A stretch of 64,000 nt of DNA, from positions 930,001-994,000 of the forward strand of contig NZ_OX241534.1 of NCBI RefSeq assembly GCF_945836005.1. The letters are read 5' to 3'. The notes beneath the pieces were generated by a model. It worked only from the letters and a program-made list of their open reading frames with translations. It searched no databases and was not told the origin of the DNA. Positions 49,001 to 56,641 of this stretch are shown in pieces. Source of the DNA: Candidatus Nitrosacidococcus sp. I8 (GTDB taxonomy: Bacteria > Pseudomonadota > Gammaproteobacteria > Nitrosococcales > Nitrosococcaceae). The translations under genes and the position numbers were made by a program. Position 1 is the stretch's first letter. The number at the start of each line of letters is the position of its first letter.

Positions 49001-49563
49001 CCTGTATTTTTCATACGAAGCTCAGTTTCTCGTCGCCGCTCCTTGTACTTAGAAATGCCTGCAGCTTCTTCAAGAAAACCACGTAATTCTTCAGGTTTTG
49101 CTTCAACTAAGCGAGAGATTGTTCCTTGCTCAATAATGGAATAGCTACGAGGGCCAAGACCAGTACCTAAGAAAATATCGGCAATATCTCGACGACGGCA
49201 ACGAGTATTATTTAAAAAATAACTAGATTGTCCATCTCGACTTACTTGCCGTTTAATGGCAAGCTCGGCATAAGTGGCATATTGCCCTCCTAACCTACCT
49301 TGGCTGTTATCAAAAATAAGTTCCACAAAACATTGACCGATAGGTTTACGGGAAGTAGATCCATTAAAAATAACATCGACCATAGAATCACCACGAAGGT
49401 ATTTAGCAGAACTCTCTCCCATGACCCAGCGTACCGCATCAATAATATTAGATTTTCCACATCCATTGGGTCCCACGATAACTACTCGATTGCTGGGTAG
49501 AGGGAAATTAACTGCATCTACGAAAGACTTGAAGCCAGCCAGCTTAATTTTTTTTAACCGCAT
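46039..49563 (-). CDS. smc: Chromosome segregation protein SMC
   Basis: SMC forms V-shaped dimers with ScpAB that extrude DNA loops for chromosome organisation. The 1174-aa protein has the N-terminal head with Walker A GPNGCGKSN (about 32-40), two long coiled coils flanking a hinge (about 510-660, KIKVEVGWELAVERVIGTYL), and the C-terminal head with signature LLSGGEKALTAIALVFS and Walker B FCMLDEVDAPLDEANV. It starts the smc-zipA-ligA operon and is divergent from queF. Confidence 0.98.
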   Translation of the reverse strand: MRLKKIKLAGFKSFVDAVNFPLPSNRVVIVGPNGCGKSNIIDAVRWVMGESSAKYLRGDSMVDVIFNGSTSRKPIGQCFVELIFDNSQGRLGGQYATYAELAIKRQVSRDGQSSYFLNNTRCRRRDIADIFLGTGLGPRSYSIIEQGTISRLVEAKPEELRGFLEEAAGISKYKERRRETELRMKNTGENLARIEDLKNEIERQLNSLKRQAENAEKYQILKTAEREIKKKIYMLRWQQLIEERKKQQHAIQTQENKLEKTTATLEHLESQWLSSQEKLQNIREQTEKIQAQYYHQSTEITKLEQSIHYSQTQQAQAKKELEQVVIRLTQIEVIRTEKLAIIEQVDSLITENRQEYNSARIQWESTQKLSSTSKNEIENWQTQWEKLNQHNHKLIQQLQGDQASLKQLERQQLQLSQRIERLELEKQQLSEKKEEIRIDSIENECFFLTQEITEQEAKLAQCKIQVLANEKEEKQLIQTLQQYESHWNRLQGQLSSLQKLQKTALSYSNKVDQWIHQQKLENNPKLLNKIKVEVGWELAVERVIGTYLGAICIDKISALNPIQLIHLAGEELMLVDSIPESAYAYSQSTEDKSSLWDKVYTSLPLSSLFLGICTTETLEDALVLKPKLGIGESIITRSGIWLGSNWISLGNKKEKTQTGIVTREQEISQIQEKVKVQHQESTLIKQKQKELYNQVYLFKKDQTKHQENINSLKEALHHQQTRLTRAEAQNEHYQIRWRQIEQECNEANHQYRDNEEESKQLVIQLQKITYEVDQSKKFQIEHLERKKEIRGKDEKIQNTAMLQKEVIHQLEIRSKDLENRKLTAKEILEQIQKEYNDLTQRQVELALKCSNNQSPIQNLKQQLDIQLQQRLVIEKQLHTLRAEMTDEENKVHLLQQQKKEQEAIISEDRSRLSQIQIESQETKVRAQTLEEQIREQEFNVKEMPENLFLAENNAAQLESEHNNIYRKINQLGAINIAAIEEYKTQQERLQYLQSQYTDLTDALNTLNNAIERIDKETRSRFREIFDKVNEGLQLLFPKLFGGGKSYLELDSNNLLNSGVTIMARPPGKKNSTIHLLSGGEKALTAIALVFSIFQLNPAPFCMLDEVDAPLDEANVGRFCNLVKEMSEKVQFIIVTHNKTTMEIGNQLTGVTMHEPGVSRLVAVDIDKAIELAAI

Positions 49564-49626
49564 CCTTCTATTTTAAGAGATAATAACCCATTTAGATTGG
49601 AGATTTTTACAGGAATATAGCTAAAA

Positions 49627-50016
49627 ATGAGTACTCAGCCTAGTAAAATATTAGAGACTTTTCCTAATCCATTCCCAAAGCGGGATTATACTATTCGGAT
49701 TAAAATACCGGAATTTACTTGTCTTTGCCCAAAAACAGGTCAACCAGACTTTGCCATCCTTCATTTAGAGTATATTCCTGATAGTCACTGTGTGGAGCTA
49801 AAAGCTCTTAAGCTTTATATCTGGTCTTATCGAGATCAGGGGGCATTTCATGAGGCAGTCACTAATCAAATTTTAGATGATTTAGTTGCAGTCTGTAATC
49901 CTAGATTTATGCGGTTGACCTCTGAGTTTAATGTACGAGGCGGAATTTATACTAACGTAGTTGCCGAATACTGCCAACCAAACTGGAGTCCTGCTCCCAT
50001 TGTACAGTTAGCCTAA
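49627..50016 (+). CDS. queF: NADPH-dependent 7-cyano-7-deazaguanine reductase (QueF, short type)
   Basis: QueF reduces preQ0 to preQ1 in queuosine synthesis. The 129-aa unimodular protein has the nucleophile segment [15 protein letters not shown] with Cys34 (the thioimide-forming Cys by alignment with type I QueF), Asp41 and the QueF motif [20 protein letters not shown] (Glu57). It is divergent from smc. Confidence 0.96.
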   Translation: MSTQPSKILETFPNPFPKRDYTIRIKIPEFTCLCPKTGQPDFAILHLEYIPDSHCVELKALKLYIWSYRDQGAFHEAVTNQILDDLVAVCNPRFMRLTSEFNVRGGIYTNVVAEYCQPNWSPAPIVQLA

Positions 50017-50024
50017 TAAATAAT

Positions 50025-51317
50025 ATGGCTGAAGCCTTTTTTGTAGGAATTGATCTAGGTACTTCTGGTTATCGTGCCATCGCAATCACCCAAGAAGGTA
50101 TTATTGTAGAGCAAAGTTATCTTTCAGTTTCTATAGAAATTGCTCAGGCAAAAGAGCAAAACCCAATAGCTTGGTGGGAAGGAATTAAACAGGTACTCAC
50201 CCATCTCTTTCAAACAGTGCCTGCCCATCAAGTAAAATCCATTGCAGTAAATGGAACTTCTGGGACTGTATTTCTTGCTGATTCACAAGGTATATCTATT
50301 ACTCCTGCCTTGCTTTATCACCACAATCTAAGTAAAAAACAAGCACAATATATTGCCCAATATGCTCCTCTTGATAGTGGGGCTTTAGGGGCTACTTCAG
50401 GGTTGGCTAAATTACTCTATTTACAACAACACTACCCTGAGAAAGTTAAACATGCAGCTTATTTAGTACATCAAGCCGATTGGATCGCCTTTTGTTTGGG
50501 AGCACCGTTAGGAATTAGTGACGAGAACAATTGCTTAAAAACGGGCTACGATCCTTACTATAGGGCTTGGCCTGCTTGGATCAATCATCTCCCTATATCC
50601 CGCTCCTTATTACCTAAGGTAGTCCCTCCAGGCACCCCTATAGGTAAAGTTAATCAAAAGATGGTAAGTGATTTTGGCTTAAATCAAGATACTATCTTAG
50701 TTGCCGGAACTACCGATAGTGTGGCTGCGGTGATTGCAACTGATGCTAAACAGGTTGGGGATGCAGTCACTTCCTTAGGCTCAACCCTAGTGCTAAAAAT
50801 TATTACATCCCAACCTATTTTTAATCAGGATCAAGGAATTTATAGCCATAGATTAGGGGATTTGTGGCTGGCAGGAGGAGCTTCTAATAGTGGTGGTGCC
50901 GTACTACAACATTATTTCAGCCAAGATCAAATAGACAAGATGACTCCTATGTTAAAACCTAATGAGCCAACCGGGCTTAATTATTATCCTTTGGTTGATT
51001 CTGGCGAGCGGTTTCCTACCTGTGATTCTGATTACTCACCAAGAGTGACTCCTCGCCCTAAAAGTGATCTTATTTTTTTTCAAGGAATTCTAGAGGGCAT
51101 TGCTCAGATTGAAGCTCAAGGCTATCACCAATTACATAAGTTTGGAGCACCCTTTCCCAATCATATTAAAACCGTAGGTGGTGGAGCAAAAAACCTTCCT
51201 TGGGTAAAAATTCGAGAACAAATAACAGATACTAAAATAACCATTGCTGCTCATACTGAAGCGGCATACGGCAGTGCACTACTAGCACGGCAAGGAGCTT
51301 TTTATCATGAACACTAG
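50025..51317 (+). CDS. FGGY-family kinase, D-ribulokinase-like
   Basis: A 430-aa sugar kinase of the FGGY family. It begins FFVGIDLGTSGYRAIAITQE and contains NGTSGTVFLAD, AGTTDSVAAVIATDAKQVGD, VTSLGSTLVLKI, YSHRLGDLWLAGGASNSGGA and VGGGAKNLPWVKIREQ. This pattern and the short length match the cyanobacterial SePSK / plant XK1 group, shown to phosphorylate D-ribulose, rather than classical xylulokinase (about 480-500 aa). It is 8 bp after queF and overlaps the acyl-CoA synthetase by 11 bp. Confidence 0.85.
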   Translation: MAEAFFVGIDLGTSGYRAIAITQEGIIVEQSYLSVSIEIAQAKEQNPIAWWEGIKQVLTHLFQTVPAHQVKSIAVNGTSGTVFLADSQGISITPALLYHHNLSKKQAQYIAQYAPLDSGALGATSGLAKLLYLQQHYPEKVKHAAYLVHQADWIAFCLGAPLGISDENNCLKTGYDPYYRAWPAWINHLPISRSLLPKVVPPGTPIGKVNQKMVSDFGLNQDTILVAGTTDSVAAVIATDAKQVGDAVTSLGSTLVLKIITSQPIFNQDQGIYSHRLGDLWLAGGASNSGGAVLQHYFSQDQIDKMTPMLKPNEPTGLNYYPLVDSGERFPTCDSDYSPRVTPRPKSDLIFFQGILEGIAQIEAQGYHQLHKFGAPFPNHIKTVGGGAKNLPWVKIREQITDTKITIAAHTEAAYGSALLARQGAFYHEH

Positions 51318-53097
51318 TTATTCAATTGCTTTAGAAAAAGCAAAAACACTACCTGGGTTGTTTCAAGAACGAGTACGACTGACTCCCAATAAGATTGCAT
51401 ACCAATACTTTAATACAGAGAAAAAAACTTGGGAGCAATTAAACTGGGCTGATATGGATACCCAGTTAAAACGCTGGCAAATAGCACTTATTAAAGAAAA
51501 CTTAAATAGAGGAGATCGGGTGGCTATTATGCTGCCAAACTGCCCTGAGTGGGTACTGGCAGATCAAGCCGCTTTGAGTTTAGGTCTAGTGATAGTGCCT
51601 TTGTATGTTTCTGATCGAGCGGAGAATATTCTTTATATATTAAAAGATTCCAATGTAAAGTTACTGATCATTAAAAATAGTCGTCAATGGCAGGAAGTAA
51701 AACAGGGAGCATCATTAGACGATCTTAATAAAGTAGTTTCTTTAACTCAGGCAGAAAATAATGAAAGTGAAAGTAAACTCTATATTATGGATCAGTGGTT
51801 ACCACTCCATGGAGAAGAGATAGCCCTTCCTCCCTGCGAACCCAATGATCTAGCTACCATTGTATATACCTCGGGTACTACTGGAAATCCTAAAGGGGTG
51901 ATGCTCAGTCATCATAATATTTTATGGAATGCTAATAGTAGCTTACAAAGAGTGCCTATTTATCCTGAAGATTCCTTACTTTCTTTTTTGCCCCTATCTC
52001 ATATGTTTGAGCGTACCTTAGGCTATTACCTACCTATGATGGTAGGCGCCTCTGTAAGTTACGCTCGAGCACCTACTAAGGTAGCCGAAGACTTAGTTAC
52101 CTTAAAACCTACCGCTATGATTAGCGTACCCCGGGTTTATGAACGAATTTACGATAAAATTCACCAAACCTTAGAGAAAAAACCTAAATGGGTGAAATAC
52201 TTATTTAGATTGGCTATAGCCAGTGGGTGGCAACAATTTAGAGCACAGCAAAAACAAATCCCATGGCATCCGCTTTGTTTACTTTATCCTTTACTAAAAA
52301 GTAAAGTTAGCCAGCCTATTTTAGATCAATTTGGAGGAAATATCCGAGTCGCTGTATGTGGTGGTGCTGCCCTTAGTTATGACATTTCTAAAGAATTTTT
52401 AGCATTAGGCGTACCCCTACTTCAAGGTTATGGCTTAACAGAGGCAAGCCCTACCATCAGTGCAAATGCTGCAGATAATAACGATCCCCATAGTATAGGT
52501 ATGCCCTTGCAAGACGTGGAAGTTAAGGTAGAAAATACTGGTGAATTACTCGTAAGAAGCCCAGGGGTCATGCTAGGGTATTGGAATAATCCACAAGCAA
52601 CGACTGAAATAATTGATAAGAACCATTGGCTTCATACCGGCGATCAAGTACGGATAGATCAAAATAGAATTTACATTACAGGTAGAATTAAAGAAATTAT
52701 TGTCCTAACTAATGGGGAAAAAATTCCTCCGGCAGAAATGGAAACAGTGATTGGCATGGATCCACTATTCGATCAGGTTATGGTAGTGGGTGAGCATAAA
52801 CCCTATTTAGCCGCCTTGATTGTATTAAATTCTGAGGGATGGACTGAGCTTAGCAAGAACTTAGATCTTACTCCTCATCAGGAAAAATCCTTAAAACATC
52901 CAGAAATAATTAAACAAGTACTAGGGCGAGTAAAATTACATACCCGCTCTTTTCCGGGTTACGCTAAGATACGCAATGTATTCCTTACCCTCACACCTTG
53001 GACCATAGAAAATGGACTGCTTACCCCAACCCTTAAAATTCGCCGTAATAAAATTCTCTCTCAGTACCAGCGACAAATTGATGATTTGTATTCATAG
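51307..53097 (+). CDS. Long-chain acyl-CoA synthetase (AMP-forming)
   Basis: A 596-aa adenylate-forming enzyme activating fatty acids to acyl-CoA. The P-loop [16 protein letters not shown] lies at about residue 190, followed by [52 protein letters not shown] and the C-terminal lid with [12 protein letters not shown]. It resembles the bacterial FAA1-like long-chain group. It overlaps the kinase upstream and the ynfA-like gene downstream, so three genes share a unit. Confidence 0.93.
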   Translation: MNTSYSIALEKAKTLPGLFQERVRLTPNKIAYQYFNTEKKTWEQLNWADMDTQLKRWQIALIKENLNRGDRVAIMLPNCPEWVLADQAALSLGLVIVPLYVSDRAENILYILKDSNVKLLIIKNSRQWQEVKQGASLDDLNKVVSLTQAENNESESKLYIMDQWLPLHGEEIALPPCEPNDLATIVYTSGTTGNPKGVMLSHHNILWNANSSLQRVPIYPEDSLLSFLPLSHMFERTLGYYLPMMVGASVSYARAPTKVAEDLVTLKPTAMISVPRVYERIYDKIHQTLEKKPKWVKYLFRLAIASGWQQFRAQQKQIPWHPLCLLYPLLKSKVSQPILDQFGGNIRVAVCGGAALSYDISKEFLALGVPLLQGYGLTEASPTISANAADNNDPHSIGMPLQDVEVKVENTGELLVRSPGVMLGYWNNPQATTEIIDKNHWLHTGDQVRIDQNRIYITGRIKEIIVLTNGEKIPPAEMETVIGMDPLFDQVMVVGEHKPYLAALIVLNSEGWTELSKNLDLTPHQEKSLKHPEIIKQVLGRVKLHTRSFPGYAKIRNVFLTLTPWTIENGLLTPTLKIRRNKILSQYQRQIDDLYS

Positions 53098-53420
53098 TGC
53101 TTTTTCTTAAAACTTTAATTCTTTTTATGGTAACAGCTTTAGCGGAAATTATGGGCTGTTACCTTCCTTATTTATGGCTTAAACAAGCTAAATCAGCCTG
53201 GTTACTCATCCCAGCGGCATTTAGTCTAGCTGGATTTGTTTGGCTACTTACTCTGCATCCACAAGCGACAGGAAGGGTGTATGCAGCTTATGGTGGGGTA
53301 TATATTAGCGTGGCTTTAATTTGGTTATGGGTCGTTAATTCAATCATACCGACTTGGACCGATTGGGTTGGGGTAGGATTATGTTTATTAGGAATGACCA
53401 TTATTATGCTCGGTGCATAA
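53097..53420 (+). CDS. ynfA: YnfA family membrane protein (UPF0060)
   Basis: A 107-aa inner-membrane protein with four hydrophobic helices and family motifs [37 protein letters not shown] and [16 protein letters not shown]. The start is a GTG that overlaps the acyl-CoA synthetase stop by 1 bp. UPF0060 resembles small multidrug resistance transporters, but the function is not established. Confidence 0.95.
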   Translation: MLFLKTLILFMVTALAEIMGCYLPYLWLKQAKSAWLLIPAAFSLAGFVWLLTLHPQATGRVYAAYGGVYISVALIWLWVVNSIIPTWTDWVGVGLCLLGMTIIMLGA

Positions 53421-53479
53421 AGCGATATAAAATGTAGTATTATTTTTTATGAACAGTACTCAACCTATCACAATAAAAT

Positions 53480-54586
53480 ATGTCTGATCCCAAAGTGCTA
53501 GTGGGTTTATCAGGAGGAGTGGATTCTTCAGTTGCCGCTTTTCAATTACAGCAACAAGGCTATAGAGTGAATGGGCTTTTTATGAAGAATTGGGTGGATT
53601 TTACTGAAGAATCGGAGTGCACTATCATAGAAGATCGGGCGGATGCTAAAAATGTTGCCTCTACTTTAGACATTCCTTTTTATGAAGCAAATTTTGCTGA
53701 GGATTATTGGGATCATGTTTTTCAGCACTTTCTAAAAGAATATGAGGCGGGGCGTACCCCTAATCCGGATATTTTATGTAATCGGGAAATAAAATTTAAA
53801 GTATTTTTAGATCATGCCCTAAGTTTAGGCAATCATTTGATTGCTACTGGACACTACGCACGGATTTGGCAATCTGATGATGGAGTCTATCACCTGCTTA
53901 AAGGTAGGGATAATAATAAAGATCAAAGCTATTTTTTATATACCTTAGGTCAAAAACAACTTTCCCATACTTTATTTCCTTTAGGGGATCTTGAAAAAAC
54001 GGAAGTACGTAAGATTGCTGCTAAAGCAGAATTTTCAAATTATAATAAGAAGGACAGTACAGGAATTTGCTTTATTGGCGAACGCCGGTTTAAGGACTTT
54101 CTTAGCCGCTATTTGTTAAATAAGCCCGGAGAAATCTGCACTCCAGAAGGAGAAATTGTGAGTCATCATGAAGGGTTAATGTATTATACCTTAGGGCAAA
54201 GACAAGGATTAGGTATTGGCGGGCACAAAAATGGTAATGGGCTACCTTGGTATGTAGTGAGCAAACAAATGACAACAAATACCCTATATGTTGCTCAAGA
54301 TAAGGAGCATCCATGGCTGCAAAGCCAGAGAGTTAACGTAAATGAATTACATTGGGTTATAGGGCAATCTCCTAGTCTACCTTTTTTATGCACCGCTAAG
54401 ACTCGCTATCGCCAACCCGATCAACTTTGTACTCTGGCTCAAATGGCTAACGATTCTATTGAAGTTATTTTTGATACACCACAGCGAGCGGTAACCCCAG
54501 GGCAAGCCATTGTTTTTTATAAAAATGAGGAATGTCTTGGGGGTGGCACAATTACAACTACAGATGCACCAGGAATAGCACTATGA
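53480..54586 (+). CDS. mnmA: tRNA 2-thiouridylase MnmA
   Basis: MnmA thiolates U34 of Lys, Glu and Gln tRNAs using sulfur from the Tus relay. The 368-aa protein has the PP-loop GLSGGVDSSVAAF (9-21), catalytic Cys100 (DILCNREIKF) and Cys197 (STGICFIGERRF), and the C-terminal barrel ending TPGQAIVFYKNEECLGGGTI. It overlaps hflD by 4 bp, the usual pairing. Confidence 0.97.
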   Translation: MSDPKVLVGLSGGVDSSVAAFQLQQQGYRVNGLFMKNWVDFTEESECTIIEDRADAKNVASTLDIPFYEANFAEDYWDHVFQHFLKEYEAGRTPNPDILCNREIKFKVFLDHALSLGNHLIATGHYARIWQSDDGVYHLLKGRDNNKDQSYFLYTLGQKQLSHTLFPLGDLEKTEVRKIAAKAEFSNYNKKDSTGICFIGERRFKDFLSRYLLNKPGEICTPEGEIVSHHEGLMYYTLGQRQGLGIGGHKNGNGLPWYVVSKQMTTNTLYVAQDKEHPWLQSQRVNVNELHWVIGQSPSLPFLCTAKTRYRQPDQLCTLAQMANDSIEVIFDTPQRAVTPGQAIVFYKNEECLGGGTITTTDAPGIAL

Positions 54587-55233
54587 AAACAATATGGCAT
54601 GATAGGGTATTAGCTCTAGCAGGTATGATTCAGGCACTTAATTCAGTACAACAAATAGCACGCCATGGTAGTGTCGCTACTGATACAATGAATGCTAGTT
54701 TATTTAGTATTTTTGAGCTTAACCCAGAAACCACTGAAGGCGTTTATGGAGGTATCCAAGGGCTTTCTGTAGGGCTAAAATTCTTAAATCAACAGCTTAA
54801 TAAAAAACTTCGCCGAGCAGAGCCGGAACTTCTTCGCTATTTAATAACTATTATTTATCTAGAAAAAAAACTAAAACATAACACCCAAATGCTAGATAAA
54901 GTTGGTCATGAGATAGAAATTCTCAAGCTGCAAACAGAAAATTTAACCCCAATGCAGCCAGAAACCATCACTCGTCTTGCCCAAATTTACCTTAATACCA
55001 TTAGCACCCTTACGCCAAGGATTCAAATTAGAGGCGAACAAACCCATTTAAAGCAAGTAGAGAATATTGAATTAGTTCGAGCTTTGCTTCTCTCAGGGAT
55101 TCGTTCAGCAGTGCTTTGGCGACAAATGGGAGGCAGACGTTATCAACTGTTATTTAATAACCAGCAGCTATTACGAGAAACGGAATCTATGCTACAAAAA
55201 CTCTCTGAGATTGAGTCTAGTCAACGAACATAA
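54583..55233 (+). CDS. hflD: HflD homolog (high-frequency lysogenization protein)
   Basis: A helical protein of 216 aa, peripheral to the inner membrane, which affects lambda lysogeny by binding CII in E. coli; its wider role is unclear. The longest frame starts at 54532 inside mnmA, but ATG at 54583 (MKTIWHDRVLALAGMIQALN) overlaps the mnmA stop as ATGA and matches the family start. The ends IQIRGEQTHLKQVENIELVR and GIRSAVLWRQMGGRRYQLLF are conserved. Confidence 0.94.
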   Translation: MKTIWHDRVLALAGMIQALNSVQQIARHGSVATDTMNASLFSIFELNPETTEGVYGGIQGLSVGLKFLNQQLNKKLRRAEPELLRYLITIIYLEKKLKHNTQMLDKVGHEIEILKLQTENLTPMQPETITRLAQIYLNTISTLTPRIQIRGEQTHLKQVENIELVRALLLSGIRSAVLWRQMGGRRYQLLFNNQQLLRETESMLQKLSEIESSQRT

Positions 55234-55238
55234 TCCTT

Positions 55239-55910
55239 TTAAGGAGTAAAATGATTTAAAGCAACCAGAGAAAGAGTATTTAAACTACCATGGGCAAGGA
55301 TAGCAGGCCATAAAGTATTCCAGCGGCTAGTAAAAAAGGCAAGTATCATACCAAAGAGTCCTGTCTGTACTACCCCTATCCACCCTTGGTATAGATGACC
55401 AAACCCAAAAAGAAGTGAGGAAAATAAGATTCCCTTATGAGTACTTCCAAGGGCAATTGAACAGCGGTTTAATAAAAAACCTCGTGTCATAATTTCTTCA
55501 TAGATACCTACAAACAACATCATAAAACTTACTTCCAGTACGGAGAAGTTACCATCTAACTGACTTGCAAGAGTTTGTAATTGGCTAAGATGTTGCGTAA
55601 GTAATGGCATATTAAATAGTGCGATAGAGGCATTTAATAATATATTCACCCCGATGCCACTGCTTAACACAATAAAGGCTTGGGGGATATTACCAAGTTT
55701 TAGGGGTTGTAGTTTTATGTATTGCCAGTCTTGATTACGGCACATTAATAAAACTTTTATTCCAACAAGAATAGTAATACCTTGTAAAATCAACACAGCA
55801 AATAACTGATGAGGAGCGATAAACGTACCTACCCATTTCACAGTGATTCCACTCACTCCAACAAGGATTAATGCAAAGAATATATCTACCCATGCTTGGT
55901 CACGGTTCAT
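55239..55910 (-). CDS. CPBP-family intramembrane metalloprotease
   Basis: A 223-aa membrane protein with about seven helices. The CPBP/Abi motifs are present: EE-x3-R at Glu138, Glu139 and Arg143 (GIYEEIMTRGFLLNRC), a second motif FGFGHLYQG with His172, and the third AHGSLN with His207 and Asn211. Members process membrane-associated peptides, sometimes bacteriocin-related. It is isolated on the minus strand between hflD and the ABC exporter, so no substrate is suggested. Confidence 0.88.
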   Translation of the reverse strand: MNRDQAWVDIFFALILVGVSGITVKWVGTFIAPHQLFAVLILQGITILVGIKVLLMCRNQDWQYIKLQPLKLGNIPQAFIVLSSGIGVNILLNASIALFNMPLLTQHLSQLQTLASQLDGNFSVLEVSFMMLFVGIYEEIMTRGFLLNRCSIALGSTHKGILFSSLLFGFGHLYQGWIGVVQTGLFGMILAFFTSRWNTLWPAILAHGSLNTLSLVALNHFTP

Positions 55911-55957
55911 TGTGATTTATTACCTATAAATTTAAGATCCTACCTTATAGTATAGTA

Positions 55958-56641
55958 ATGCCTGCATTAGAATTAGTTAACCTAAGTAAATCCTATTGGA
56001 AGGGAAATACAGAGCACCCTATTTTGGAAAATTTAAATACCACCATTGAATTAGGCGAATGCATTGTACTTTTAGGACGTAGTGGATCAGGGAAATCTAC
56101 CCTCCTTAATTTAATTGCTGGCATTGACTATCCAGATACTGGAGAAGTGAAGGTTAATAATATAAATCTAACCCAGCTTTCAGAAGAAGAGCGTACCTTA
56201 TTTCGGCGACGCTATCTAGGGATTGTTTTTCAATTTTTTAATCTTATCCCTACCCTTACGGTTGAAGAGAATGTGCTACTACCTTTAGCACTTAATGGTC
56301 AAAATAACCTCCAGGGACAACATAGAGCAAAAGAGCTACTTCAAGAGGTTGGATTAGCTGATCGTACTCATAGTAGTCCTGATGAGCTCTCAGGAGGCGA
56401 GCAACAAAGAGTAGCTATTGCTCGTGCACTCGTCCATGATCCTGCATTAATTTTAGCCGATGAGCCTACCGGAAATTTAGACTTTGAGACAGGACAACAA
56501 GTCCTTGCTCTTTTAGATCGGATGATCAAACAAAAGGGTAAGACTCTAATTATGGTAACCCATAGCTTAGAGATGATAGGTCAAGCCGATCGGGTGTTAA
56601 AACTAAGTTCAACAGGGTTAATACCAGAAAAATTTAATTAA
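55958..56641 (+). CDS. ABC transporter ATP-binding protein (LolD/YbbA-like)
   Basis: A 227-aa ATPase: Walker A LLGRSGSGKSTL (38-49), Q-loop VFQFFNLIPTLTVEENVLLP, signature LSGGEQQRVAIARAL, Walker B LILADEPTGNLD and H-loop VTHSLEM. The Q-loop and short length are typical of the MacB/LolD class that works with FtsX-type permeases. Its stop is immediately followed by the permease ATG. Confidence 0.95.
   Translation: MPALELVNLSKSYWKGNTEHPILENLNTTIELGECIVLLGRSGSGKSTLLNLIAGIDYPDTGEVKVNNINLTQLSEEERTLFRRRYLGIVFQFFNLIPTLTVEENVLLPLALNGQNNLQGQHRAKELLQEVGLADRTHSSPDELSGGEQQRVAIARALVHDPALILADEPTGNLDFETGQQVLALLDRMIKQKGKTLIMVTHSLEMIGQADRVLKLSSTGLIPEKFN

Noticed and set aside
49564-49626. preQ1 riboswitch upstream of queF.
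   Set aside because: The 63-bp leader shows no stable hairpin or C-rich aptamer pattern that I can identify.
54532-54582. N-terminal extension of HflD from the longest frame.
   Set aside because: These residues lie inside mnmA and have no family match; ATG at 54583 overlaps the mnmA stop as ATGA.
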